Source: Candidatus Cloacimonadota bacterium
GTDB lineage: Bacteria > Cloacimonadota > Cloacimonadia > Cloacimonadales > Cloacimonadaceae
Assembly (NCBI GenBank): GCA_029561955.1
Contig: JAKQWO010000035.1
Location: forward strand, 1 to 37,082
DNA: 37,082 nucleotides
Direction: 5' to 3'
Under the pieces are notes generated by a model, which did no database searches, was not told the DNA's origin, and was given only the letters and a program-made list of their open reading frames with translations. The translations under genes were made by a program, and so were the position numbers. Of the stretch, positions 26,084-35,500 are shown in pieces. Position 1 is the first letter of the stretch. Each line of letters opens with the position of its first letter.

Positions 26084-26376
26084 AGCGATTAGCTTGAAGA
26101 TTGTCCCGGATAATGCAGTTATTCCTGTGTGACCCTTCCTACCTCTTCCTTGCTTAGCCGCCCGGTGATTACTCGGAGCCACTCGGGAAAAACCCGAGTA
26201 TCGCCACGGCATCGCCCTGCGGGTAAGTAAGGAAGAAGCAGGGGTACTCGCCACACCGCCCAAGAAGAAAGTAACTGGCAGTTTCATTGGGTCACTTTGG
26301 CAAGCGTCCATACTGCAGCGATATGCAACCGCCGGCTACCGCACTACTTGGGTTGGGAAATCCTGACAGGTGTGGG
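26084..26376. other. Convergent gap between kinase and FHA genes
   Basis: 293 bases with no gene. It contains the 88-bp palindromic repeat B, which can fold around CGGG-AAAAA-CCCG and may act as a two-way transcription stop. A stretch GGGTCACTTTGGCAAGCG at 26289-26306 recurs with few changes at 31258-31275. Confidence 0.6.
26146..26233 (+). repeat. 88-bp palindromic repeat, copy B
   Basis: About 90 percent identical, by eye, to the reverse complement of 15963-16050. Ends are TTCCTTGCTTAG and TAAGTAAGGA, with nested arms and a central ACTCGGG-AAAAA-CCCGAGT hairpin. Several differences from copy A fall in the arms and do not destroy the fold. It lies exactly where the two signalling operons converge. 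Confidence 0.8.
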
Positions 26377-26946
26377 CTAAGGTAGCTCAGTCATGTGTCC
26401 GCAATCTGGACACATTGGTGGGAGCTCGCTGCTGTCGATATACTCCGTTTCCCGGCCACAGCTATGACAACGATAGACCGATTTACGGGCGATGGTTTCC
26501 CCGGCTGAATCACGGAGTTCGGGCAGCTTGATCTCCACCAGAAACTCCTCGTTAGCCAAGACCAGATGCTGGCCGTCCTCCAGCAACACTCTGGATTTCA
26601 GCCGGATACCGTCCAGAAAGGTTCCGTTGGTTGATCCCAGATCACAAATGTAAAAACCAGCGTCGGCATAGTCGATATTGCAGTGCTTCCGGCTGATCGC
26701 CAGGTTTTGGAAGATCTCCTCTCCATAACTTTCCCGCCCTATGGTTTGCGTCCCTTCGGCAATCAGGCTGATCTTTTCACCGGTGGACAACTGCGTTATC
26801 CACAAGACTGGTTTATCCGATGGCGCAGGTTCAGATGAGGTCTCCACTTGCACATCCCGACCGCAAACCGGACAGGTGAGTATATTCGAGCTCGACTCTG
26901 CGCCGGTTCTTTGCAGTTCGGTGCCACAAAAATCGCATTTGGTCAT
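26377..26946 (-). CDS. FHA-domain protein with zinc ribbons at both ends
   Basis: 189 residues. An N-terminal zinc ribbon has Cys4/Cys7 and Cys25/Cys28. An FHA domain fills about 47-140 with the phosphothreonine-binding residues Gly70-Arg71, Ser85-Arg86-Lys87-His88 and Gly-Ser-Thr-Asn107-Gly. A C-terminal zinc ribbon has Cys160/Cys163 and Cys179/Cys182. FHA domains read phosphothreonine, so this is the natural reader of the membrane kinase's signal. It is the last gene of the minus-strand operon and lies 23 bases after the radical SAM gene. The kinase operon ends on the other side of a repeat. Confidence 0.85.
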   Translation of the reverse strand: MTKCDFCGTELQRTGAESSSNILTCPVCGRDVQVETSSEPAPSDKPVLWITQLSTGEKISLIAEGTQTIGRESYGEEIFQNLAISRKHCNIDYADAGFYICDLGSTNGTFLDGIRLKSRVLLEDGQHLVLANEEFLVEIKLPELRDSAGETIARKSVYRCHSCGRETEYIDSSELPPMCPDCGHMTELP

Positions 26947-26969
26947 GATATGATTCTCCTTTCGTTATT

Positions 26970-27575
26970 TTACTCCCATGTTAGACCACGTTTGGCCAAC
27001 AGTTCTTTCAAATTGGCGACATCCCCTGCTTTGGGGATACCACTGAGGATTGCCTTGGTATCCAGATTGACAGACAAGGCAGTCCCATTGGCCAGGGTGG
27101 GCAATTCCAACACTTCACCAGCGGCAAATTGATAGATTCTCTGGTTTGCAGAGCCCCGGATATTGTCTTCCGATGGGGAGTTGCTCCTAAACCGGCCGTC
27201 GATCAGGTAATCAAAAGCTTCCTGAAAATATAGGTCAGGATGCGCTCCGCTGAGCTCTTCCAAGGTGTAGCCACTATAGACAAGCAGATTCAGTTTGCAA
27301 CTATGTTTCAGGATGGAAGCCAGATATACCAAAGCATCATACTGGTCAAAAGGCTCTCCGCCACTGAACGTGATCCCATCGTAACCCTCGCTGATTTCCA
27401 TCAATAGGATTGCCAAAGACATGATATTCACGCTCACCCCAGCTTCAGGATTCCAGGTTTCCGGATTCAGGCAGTCGGGACAATGGATGCTACAGCCCTG
27501 CGTCCACAAGGCGATACGTTTGCCGGGGCCCAAATTGTAGACTGGATACAGGATCTGCCTAAGCTTCAGAAACAT
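26970..27575 (-). CDS. Radical SAM 4Fe-4S protein of the NrdG/activase type
   Basis: 201 residues. Cys28, Cys32 and Cys35 in GCSIHCPDC form the CxxxCxxC cluster site, and SGGEPF (71-76) binds SAM. The N-terminal [15 protein letters not shown] is like anaerobic ribonucleotide reductase and glycyl-radical activating enzymes. The normal partner, a glycyl-radical enzyme, is not nearby. Instead it overlaps the AAA+ ATPase gene by 10 bases and precedes the FHA gene. It may activate or modify a partner in this system. The last 60 residues ([12 protein letters not shown] onward) are an addition beyond the core fold. Confidence 0.85.
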   Translation of the reverse strand: MFLKLRQILYPVYNLGPGKRIALWTQGCSIHCPDCLNPETWNPEAGVSVNIMSLAILLMEISEGYDGITFSGGEPFDQYDALVYLASILKHSCKLNLLVYSGYTLEELSGAHPDLYFQEAFDYLIDGRFRSNSPSEDNIRGSANQRIYQFAAGEVLELPTLANGTALSVNLDTKAILSGIPKAGDVANLKELLAKRGLTWE

Positions 27576-29476
27576 GCAAAGACGACCCTGTGAGTGCCAT
27601 TTGGATCGGTAACGACTTCCGCCTTGATCTTCAGGTTTTTCAGCTCGCTGCGGTCGTTGAGAAATGAGGTGAGACTACTGATGATGTAACTCTCGATGCG
27701 GTTGTTGATCCCGCGTCCACCGTCTATCAGCTTTTCGATCAGAATCTTATTGCGAAAGTCCTCAATGAAGACATCACTAAAATGAATCTCGCTGGAATAC
27801 AGTTTCATCATGTTTTTGGTTATCGTGTTCAGCTTCATTTTCACTATCTCCTGATCGTAGGGCTGGCGGATAAAATCAAAGATCACAAAGTTCTCGCCAA
27901 AGCGGTTGCGAATCTCCGGACGGTTGAGCTTGGAGTTGAAAAAGAAATCTATCTCCTTCTGAATCTTGTCCCGCATGGTTTCATAACTATCCGTTTTCTC
28001 GGGATCATCAGGAAAGCGTGGATCATATAACACATTTGGCTCCCGTTTACCAAGCCTACCCTTCTTGTAAATACCAAGATTGCTGGTAAAGATGATCAAG
28101 GTTTGCGAAAAGTATACGGTGTTGCCCTGGGAGTCGGTCAGTCTGCCATCGTCCAAAATCTGTAAGAACTTGTCGAACACTTTATCATGTGCCTTTTCAA
28201 TCTCGTCAAACAGGATAATCGAAAAAGGCTTTTCCCTGACGCGGCTCGTTAACTGTCCGCCTTCTTCATAGCCGATGTAACCGGGCGGCGCACCAATCAG
28301 TTTGACATCCGAATTGGAATCGTTGTACTCGCTCATATCAAAGCGGATGATGGCGTCTTCCATCCCAAAGATCAACTCGGCGACGGATTTGGCCAGCTCC
28401 GTTTTCCCCACACCGGTCGGCCCGGCAAAAAACAAGACTCCCTTGGGCTTGGTTCTCATATTGGCTTGCTCAAGACCATCCAGACCGAGCCTTGCCCGCC
28501 TGATCACTTCCACCGTTTTGGCGATTGCATTGTCCTGGCCTTTGACCCTCTTTTTGAGCTCAGATTCAGCTTTATCAATCCTTTCTTTATCCAGCTTCAG
28601 CCAAAAGTTTTCCTTGGTGCCAAATTTATACAAGTCAACAATCTGGCGGATTTCAGACAATGGCAGCGATGTCTTCAACGAGATAGAGCGTAGGTTTTCC
28701 AGCTCACGGTTGGACAGCCCGTCAGTATGATCCAGAAAAACATTCTCGATTTGCCTTTGATCAGGTGGCTCCTTATCGGGGTCTTCAGGTGCGTAATATT
28801 GAGCTTGTGCTTGGAAATAGAGCTTGCGTTCCTCTTTGTTTGGCTTGGCGATCTCAATCGAGCGGGCATGAGGATTATTGACCAAGAGCCAAGACGGAGC
28901 ATCACAGAGATTGTCCAAAACCATCACTATGCAACTACGCAGAAAATGCTTGTTTTTAAAGGGTTTGGTCTCGGCTGCGGCCTTGAGGATAGTCAGATAT
29001 ATAAGGCGTTCTTTTTCGGCTAAGCGTTTGGGGTCGGCCGTTATTCTGGAGCTGAAATTGTAAACACACGCACACAACTTGTTGGTGTTGGCCATTATCT
29101 GTCTATACAGGTCAACTGCATCGTTTTCAAGATACTTATCCGGTTCCTTGGCTTTCACATCGACCAATTGTTCGACTGTCTGCTTAAAATCCGGCCTTCC
29201 ATCTCGTGAGAAAACCGAAAAGCCATCTATCACATCGTAATAGAACACCAGATCAAATTCCTCATCCAAGAAAAAGTAGCGCAGAAATTGCCCTGCCAGA
29301 TTGTCCATGAGACAAAACTCCAGCTCCTCCTTGCTCTGCGCTTTCCCGAAGTTCAGAGGATAGTAGTAGCAATCATAGATATTTCCATGCAGGAAAAACA
29401 GTGACTTCAGACCGAGGAATCTGTGCAGATCCTGTGTCCATCTCGGCATAACAGTAATCAATTCGCTGTCAATCAT
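27566..29476 (-). CDS. ClpB-like AAA+ ATPase with a degenerate first ATPase domain
   Basis: 636 residues. The C-terminal half is a good class-I Clp second ATPase domain: Walker A GPTGVGKT (352-359), pore loop GYIGYEEGG (399-407), Walker [11 protein letters not shown] (421-430), sensor 1 in FTSNLG (463-468) and sensor 2 near [10 protein letters not shown]. The N-terminal 290 residues look like an AAA fold ([31 protein letters not shown]) without Walker A, and there is no Clp N-domain or ClpB middle domain. It should thread or remodel a protein using ATP. It overlaps the coiled-coil gene by 8 bases and the radical SAM gene by 10, so all three are probably made together. Confidence 0.88.
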   Translation of the reverse strand: MIDSELITVMPRWTQDLHRFLGLKSLFFLHGNIYDCYYYPLNFGKAQSKEELEFCLMDNLAGQFLRYFFLDEEFDLVFYYDVIDGFSVFSRDGRPDFKQTVEQLVDVKAKEPDKYLENDAVDLYRQIMANTNKLCACVYNFSSRITADPKRLAEKERLIYLTILKAAAETKPFKNKHFLRSCIVMVLDNLCDAPSWLLVNNPHARSIEIAKPNKEERKLYFQAQAQYYAPEDPDKEPPDQRQIENVFLDHTDGLSNRELENLRSISLKTSLPLSEIRQIVDLYKFGTKENFWLKLDKERIDKAESELKKRVKGQDNAIAKTVEVIRRARLGLDGLEQANMRTKPKGVLFFAGPTGVGKTELAKSVAELIFGMEDAIIRFDMSEYNDSNSDVKLIGAPPGYIGYEEGGQLTSRVREKPFSIILFDEIEKAHDKVFDKFLQILDDGRLTDSQGNTVYFSQTLIIFTSNLGIYKKGRLGKREPNVLYDPRFPDDPEKTDSYETMRDKIQKEIDFFFNSKLNRPEIRNRFGENFVIFDFIRQPYDQEIVKMKLNTITKNMMKLYSSEIHFSDVFIEDFRNKILIEKLIDGGRGINNRIESYIISSLTSFLNDRSELKNLKIKAEVVTDPNGTHRVVFACF

Positions 29477-31016
29477 GATCCATCCTTAAAATTCTTTGTT
29501 CTTCTTCGTGGGCGACTTTTTCTTGCCGCAGAAGGTGTTCGACTCTACCCCTCAATCGTTCGGGAATGGGAACCAGCCTTTCTGCTGCGGCTCCCAGTGG
29601 CTCGTTCTCACCCCTGTTCACGATCCCGCGCAGGGCAAGCATTCTCAACAACTTACGGTAATCATCGCAGACCTTGCTCATCTCGATTACCTTGCGATCC
29701 TTTTGGGCTTGTGACAAATCCCCAATCTGCTCCGGAATCAGGAAATTGATCAAAAACCGATCATTCAGGTATTCAAAGCAGATGAAATTGTCCTGATTGG
29801 GAACCTGGAACAGGTATATGTTATCAGAAAAATCAATCACCGTGGTGTCCGACACCACTTCGTAGTTCAGATATCTGAGAGCATTGATAATCTGGTTCTT
29901 TTCATATTGAACCTGAGTTGCACGGATCTTTTCCGCTTCCCGCCTTCTTTCTTCTTCAGCTATGGTAGCGTCACAGAGTAGACACAGGCGTGCATGCTGG
30001 CTCTCCTTGATGGTAGACTCATTCAATGCACTTTGTAGACTCTCGATGGCTTCGCTGACTTGTGGTGACTGGGAGGAAAGCTGCTGTAATTTTAGCAGAT
30101 GATTGTTTAGATCAGCTCTTCTTCCCAGGCTTTCTTTACGCAAATGCAGATCAGTTTTAAGGTGTCTAAATCTATGCAAGAGAGAGCTATCATAACACTC
30201 CCTCATAGTATTGAACTCGGCCACAAGATCATGGACATCGACTTGGTTGGGCATCTCTGCTATCAAAGTCTCAATCTCTGCTTTGATCTTTGCCAGCGGA
30301 TTATCTTGCTGCGCCTGTTGCCGCCGGTGCTGCATTTCCTTGATGTTCATCAGGTTGCTGTAGTCTGCCCGAAGTCTAAAAACATCCGTCTGAAGCTGCT
30401 CCAACTTAGTTAGTTTGCCAGTTTTATCATCGCTAAGGTTTTGGGTTAAACGGACTTCATGTTTATGCAGATCAATCGCAAACTGCGGGAGCTTAAAATC
30501 CACCTTGACGGCATCTAATCTGCCAATGTGTTGAGTGTGGTCAGATTCCGATATCGTGTCACGACAGGAATCAAGATAGGATTTGATTTCTTGTTTAGCA
30601 GAGCTAACGGTTTTTGTCGCATTCTCTGTTTCCTGCTTTAAGTCCCGATAAGACTGCAGTGATTTGTGATAATCCTTTTCCATTGTAGAGCATGTGTTGA
30701 AATGCTGCTCCAAGGTGGATTTCATCTGATTCAAGGATCTTAGCTTTTGACTGACTTTATCCGAAAATTGATTATACTCATCTTGAGTTATGGTTCCGGT
30801 AAACGGCACGTTGAAAGCAGCCAAGCAAGCTTTGATCTGAGAATCCCGACCTTCCAGGTAAGTGGAGCCTTTGATATTGATGCCATGCTCCCGATCATGG
30901 ATACAGAAATCCTTTAATTTGCCCAATAGCGTTTGAATACGAGCTTGTTGCTTGAATATCTCCACCAAGCTGGCATCAAAAACGCGTGCACTATAAGTAT
31001 AAGTCAAATGGCTCAT
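29469..31016 (-). CDS. Coiled-coil protein of the signalling island
   Basis: 515 residues, no signal peptide or membrane helix. Residues about 75-385 are strongly charged helical sequence with heptad-like spacing, including a CLLC near residue 347. The last 130 residues ([32 protein letters not shown]) look like a small mixed domain. It is the first gene of the operon and overlaps the AAA+ gene, suggesting a scaffold or substrate of that ATPase. I do not recognise the family. The ribosome binding site before ATG 31016 is weak. Confidence 0.7.
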   Translation of the reverse strand: MSHLTYTYSARVFDASLVEIFKQQARIQTLLGKLKDFCIHDREHGINIKGSTYLEGRDSQIKACLAAFNVPFTGTITQDEYNQFSDKVSQKLRSLNQMKSTLEQHFNTCSTMEKDYHKSLQSYRDLKQETENATKTVSSAKQEIKSYLDSCRDTISESDHTQHIGRLDAVKVDFKLPQFAIDLHKHEVRLTQNLSDDKTGKLTKLEQLQTDVFRLRADYSNLMNIKEMQHRRQQAQQDNPLAKIKAEIETLIAEMPNQVDVHDLVAEFNTMRECYDSSLLHRFRHLKTDLHLRKESLGRRADLNNHLLKLQQLSSQSPQVSEAIESLQSALNESTIKESQHARLCLLCDATIAEEERRREAEKIRATQVQYEKNQIINALRYLNYEVVSDTTVIDFSDNIYLFQVPNQDNFICFEYLNDRFLINFLIPEQIGDLSQAQKDRKVIEMSKVCDDYRKLLRMLALRGIVNRGENEPLGAAAERLVPIPERLRGRVEHLLRQEKVAHEEEQRILRMDHD

Positions 31017-31353
31017 ATAACTACACTCTTTTGAATATCTTAGGTTGGTTTAAATCTCCACTTATTGATTCGAAGGTTCCTTGAGGACGTCTCTACTTCC
31101 TCGCCAATCACATCTATAGAAAGTCAATCGACTCGTTGCATCGTTTTAACACTGCTGATAAAAGTCAAGTGTTTTCTTACATCGAGCCACCTTGCCGCGC
31201 TGGGATTGAATCTTGCAGATGCGGCACTGCTACCTTTGGCTACTGTCGGCTACTTTTTGGTCGCTTTGGCAAGCGGCTATACTTGACGGCGGTTCAGCGA
31301 CCGCCCGTACATCGCAGTCTGTAGCTGCGAAGATAGCCCTGAAATTCAAACCA
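31017..31353. other. Intergenic region upstream of the coiled-coil gene
   Basis: No convincing gene. The promoter of the minus-strand signalling operon should be near its left end. A short frame at 31065-31286 on the other strand has no family features. The right part holds the repeated GGTCGCTTTGGCAAGCG (31259-31275) and the 24-bp palindrome-like repeat at 31287-31310. Confidence 0.5.
31287..31310 (-). repeat. 24-bp GC-rich inverted repeat unit, copy 1
   Basis: The reverse complement of 31287-31310 matches 36911-36934 at 23 of 24 positions (GTACGGGCGGTCGC start). The unit is internally palindromic (GGGCGGT with ACCGCC) and can form a small hairpin. Both copies are intergenic. Confidence 0.7.
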
Positions 31354-31389
31354 TAAAAAAACAAGCCTGGCGTAGGCATACCAGGCTTG
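31354..31389 (-). terminator. Intrinsic terminator after tRNA-Asn
   Basis: On the minus strand, CAAGCCTGG and CCAGGCTTG form a perfect 9-bp stem around a 10-base loop, followed by a run of seven T. It lies about 30 bases after the tRNA 3' end and is a clear rho-independent terminator. Confidence 0.92.
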
Positions 31390-31418
31390 CTTATCATAGA
31401 AGACTTGTGAGCAAAAAA

Positions 31419-31493
31419 TGGCTCCGGAAGAGGGATTTGAACCCCCGGCCTAGTGGTTAACAGCCACCCGCTCTACCGCTGAGCTATTCCGGA
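31419..31493 (-). tRNA. tRNA-Asn (anticodon GTT)
   Basis: On the minus strand the acceptor arm TCCGGAA pairs with TTCCGGA, followed by discriminator G and an encoded CCA (75 bases with CCA). The D arm is GCTC-AGCGGTA-GAGC, the anticodon stem GGTGG/CCACT encloses CTGTTAA with anticodon GTT, and the T arm carries GTTCAAATC. All arms fold. A single tRNA gene, with its own terminator downstream. Confidence 0.96.
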
Positions 31494-31642
31494 ACACATT
31501 GGTGAGGACAAAGTCTTTATAAGGCCAGATTTTGTCAACACCTTTTTTGAGCAGGCCAAACCACCAAGCCACTAATTGCCACAAAATAGCGGCTTAGCTA
31601 TGCCGTAGCTATAGCTGTCCGGAGCTAAAACCTTCTTCCGCT

Positions 31643-32221
31643 TTAGGAAATGACGACCTCTTCGGCTCCTCTCAGGTTCTCGTAAAAGATGGCCGTGGAA
31701 GTATGGATGTAGGGCAAGAGCCAGAGGAAGCCTATTCCTGCGGTGAAGAGGCACAAAAACGCCCATCCTATAAAGGAGAGGTAGAGCCAGAAAAGCTCCG
31801 CCTTGTGCCCAAACATCATGTTTTTGCTCATGGTGATAGCCTCAGAAGCTGTCACATCGGGATTGTCTGCCAAGATGTAAAAGGTCATGGAATAGGACAG
31901 TGCAGCGATGATGCCAGGCACGATCAAGAGCAAAGACCAGAGAAACACAAAGACAATCATCAGCAAACCTGCCACCAAACTACGGACAAAATCACTGAAA
32001 CCATCAAAAAGCATCTCCACGTTGATGTCCTGATTGCGAACCACCCGCAGGGACAACAGGGCAAGCCCCAAGGCAAAAGGCCCAGCAATGATGAGGCCGC
32101 TCCCCGGCAAAGAGGCAGTGGCACTCTCAATGAAAAAGTAGGCGAGCCAGATCAGAGCCAACAAGTTCCACTTGCCGGCAAGCAAGGCTCTGGCTTGCGT
32201 GCGAATAGCGACTCGATCCAT
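31643..32221 (-). CDS. DUF975-family integral membrane protein
   Basis: 192 residues with about five membrane helices. VPGIIAALSYSMTFYILADN and the block ITMSKNMMFGHKAELFWLYL match the DUF975 pattern, as does the end PYIHTSTAIFYENL. The function of the family is unknown; members sit in the cytoplasmic membrane. AAGGAG lies before ATG 32221. It has no obvious operon partner; the tRNA is downstream on the same strand after about 150 bases. Confidence 0.82.
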   Translation of the reverse strand: MDRVAIRTQARALLAGKWNLLALIWLAYFFIESATASLPGSGLIIAGPFALGLALLSLRVVRNQDINVEMLFDGFSDFVRSLVAGLLMIVFVFLWSLLLIVPGIIAALSYSMTFYILADNPDVTASEAITMSKNMMFGHKAELFWLYLSFIGWAFLCLFTAGIGFLWLLPYIHTSTAIFYENLRGAEEVVIS

Positions 32222-32560
32222 AATAATCTCCTTATGATGTTTATGAAGCTTGAGTTTCGGGTTTTTGAGTACACCCTAACTCTTTGGTTTGATAGGCACT
32301 TGAGGACGGCTACACCATCCCCATTCTACACACACTATAGTTTAGGGGCATGATTTTCGCTCTACACCAAGCTGTCAACGCTTTTTTAGCTAAGGAAAAA
32401 GAGGCTCATAATCAGCACATCTTACCCAAACTCCATGAGTTAGCACCAAAGAGAGTCCACTCCCTGCCTCCATTTGTGAATAATAATTTACACTCGCTGC
32501 CAATACAAAAAAGCCCGCACATCCAACGGAACATGCGGGCCCAATTATACCTTTTGTCGT
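32222..32560. other. Gap between the DUF975 gene and the large secreted protein
   Basis: About 340 bases without a gene. It carries the terminator of the large gene (32507-32540) and must hold the DUF975 promoter, reading leftwards; no clear -35/-10 pair stands out. Confidence 0.5.
32507..32540 (-). terminator. Intrinsic terminator of the large secreted-protein gene
   Basis: On the minus strand, GCCCGCA and TGCGGGC (32540-32534 and 32519-32513) form a 7-bp GC-rich stem followed by six T. It is about 20 bases beyond the stop codon at 32561. Confidence 0.9.
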
Positions 32561-35500
32561 TTAAGGTCGTTTTAGGGTGCTGCTTGCAGCTTTCTCCTTG
32601 ATGTCTTTCCTCTCATCGTTGTGTTCGATGATGGCAGAGCTCTTCTCTTGTGAGCCCACCTCGCCTTCGCTTGCTTCACGATTATTGCTGCTGGTGACTC
32701 TGAAGAAGCGTTTAGCAGTCGTTGCCGGTAGCGTGTAACTGGTAGAACTTACGGTAGTTATGGGAACGGAGCCAAAGCTGTAAGGATTCTCTGAAGCGTA
32801 GATTTTATAGCTGGTTGCACCGGGGATCGGATCCCAACTCAATACAACGTTTGAACCAGAGCGTGTCACACTCACCACGGGTGCAGCCAGGGCGGTGGTG
32901 ACGTCAATGGTGACATCGTCAATAGCGATGTAGAATACATCAGTTTGAGAGTAGGCGTGCCAGCCAAAGTGATAGATACCCGTGCTGGTTGGCACAAAGA
33001 CCGCACTAACATCAGTCCAGGCGGAAAAACTCATCTGGGAGTTATTATAAAGTGGCTGGTTCATGAGCATGGAAGCCACTTTGGAAGCTCTACCCCAATA
33101 CAGAGCCAGGGCTTCGGGCATTCCACCCCAACCCGGAGCTTTTACTTTGAAGGATATTGAATATGCCTGTCCCGCCTGCAACCTTAGGGGAGGTGAGATC
33201 ATCCACTCGTCCTTGGGATAAGAGCCGTGCCATTTCACGTTTGCGCAGTTGGGGGAAGAGACAGGAACATATTGATCATTGGCTTTCCAAGGTCTCGCAT
33301 CATTTCCAAAGTGAGAAGTATACACATTCCAGCCAACGGGCATTCCCCAGGTGCCAACCGTATCAAAGTTCTCGGTCCAGGGGAAGCTGTCGGTGGTCGG
33401 ATAGACCTCAGTATCAAACAGACGAGAGACCGCCACTCCTTCCCCATAGCTATTGACGGCTTTCACCGTCCAATAGTAGCGTTCGCTATAGGCAAAGTCA
33501 GTTCCACTCTGGACAACCGGGTTGTAGATACCATCATTCACCACCCAACTGTGTTGACCATAGAGGTCGTTTTGATCAGTGGAGGCGTAGAGGATGTAAT
33601 AATCGGGTACCCCGCCGGAAACCAAGTCCGGCTTCCAAGTGCAGTTAAACCCGGCTTTGGGCACGAAGGAATAGTGCTCGGGATAGGAAAGTGAGACAAT
33701 TGGAGGAATAGGGGCTCCCCCGCTTGGGCACGCAATGTTGAGTTTGATATTGGGACGGTTGTTGCTTCTGATTCCCGTGGTGACAGTGTTCCAGGCGACA
33801 TCATCACTGCGGTAATACATGGTCTGATACGCAGAAGTGGTGCTATACGTTATAGTTGTGTTTGCCGACCATATTTGCCTCATAGTAAAGCTAGCCTGGA
33901 TCACGAGGTTCGATGTCCCATTCCAATAGAAGGGCGTATTGAGCATATGCGGATTTGTTCCCACATAAGGAGTGTAGCTTGGACTATAAAAGACATCTTT
34001 GAGACCGGTGAGGAAGTTGTCACTGGTAAAAGAAGTGGCGGTTGTGGTTCCCATACTCAGAGTAAAGTTTGGCAGGGGACCACAGTCGTTTGTAGCTTGA
34101 ACAAAGAACCCGATTTGGTCGATATAGCCGGCTTTGGCTCCCGCTGAAATCAATTCAGAGGCGGTTATGATATACTGCTCGCGGGCGTTTCTGTAGTACC
34201 CACCATAAACAGCGGGATAGACTTGAGGGTAGTTAGACTCATTACCCGTGCCTATTGTCACGTTGAGGGGATAAGATTCTTCCACCTTGATATCATCAAT
34301 ACTGATATACCAGGGATAGACATTGATCATGCCATGAATGCCCAGCCAATAAGTGCCGGTGGTATTCACCCTAAATCTACCGGAAATCTGCTGATAAGCG
34401 CCATTAACAATGCCGGTCTGGGCTTTGATGGTATTAGTCATGGCGGAGATTTTGGAATTGTTCCCCCAGTAAATGCCCACGCTGGCGTTGGTTGCGTCAT
34501 TCCCATCCTGCCTGGCCCAGAGCGAAACATCATACCACTTTCCGGTTGACAGATAGAAAGGTCTCATCAGCCAATTGTCGGTACTATAACTCAGAGTAGC
34601 ATTGAAAGAGCCACTTCGGGGAGAGCGGTTGTAGGTAGTCTGGCTGGAATTTGCTATCCAAGATTTGAAGCTGCCGCGCTGCGACCACGCCTTCACGGCA
34701 GTTTGATCTGTCTGCCCGGACTCAAAGCCTTCATTAAAGGGATATTCAGTGACGCGTCTTGCTTTTACAATATACAGATTTGGCCTATGGTTATCCAATG
34801 TCCCCATACCTGTGGGCTCGCTACTGTCACTACGCCAATATTGATGATAGTTTGTATCAGAGAGGGTAAAATAGAAATAGGGTGCTGAATTGCCAACTCC
34901 ACCCAACCCATAATTGGCTTCCACACCGATGAGCAAACTGCCGCTATGGTAATTGAACGGTGTATCCAGTTCAAAGACATGCCAACCATTGCGATTGAAG
35001 GTATAAGTCCCCTCTTTTACCAGTGTGGCTCCATTTTTAAATTCATTCCAGGTCATCGAGCTCATGGAATTACTGGTATCGCTATTCTTGGCATAGATCT
35101 TGTAAGGAATGGCATAACTGCAAGATTGGAACACCTGCCAACCTATGTCGGTGATCCATCCATAACCTCCCAATTCACCCCATCTATAGAGCCCCAAAGA
35201 GCGTCCATAGCCGTAATAGGCATTAAAAGGTTCACGACCGGCATTATACATCTCTGAACCGACAACGGTTCCATCTATGACATAAAACTCTCTTACCTCG
35301 GATCGGGGAGAGACACCGTTGACATTGCGGGCATACACATACCACGTGTAGCGACCCGGTATCAGATTTGTGATGTTATAAGAGGTGCCGGGTTGGTTTG
35401 AACTCACCATAAGACTATTGATATAGACATCGTAGCCGGTGATATTTGCACCTCCGGGAGGCAGAGTCCATGATAAGTATTGTCCATTGATCACCTTGGC

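Noticed and set aside
20815-31016. Type VI secretion regulatory cluster
   Set aside because: Kinase, PP2C, FHA and AAA+ are all present, but no Tss structural gene is in the window and the AAA+ lacks the ClpV layout. Kept only as an analogy.
31065-31286. 73-codon frame with a hydrophobic end between the coiled-coil gene and the tRNA
   Set aside because: It runs into a repeated intergenic motif also found near 26289 and has no supported start.
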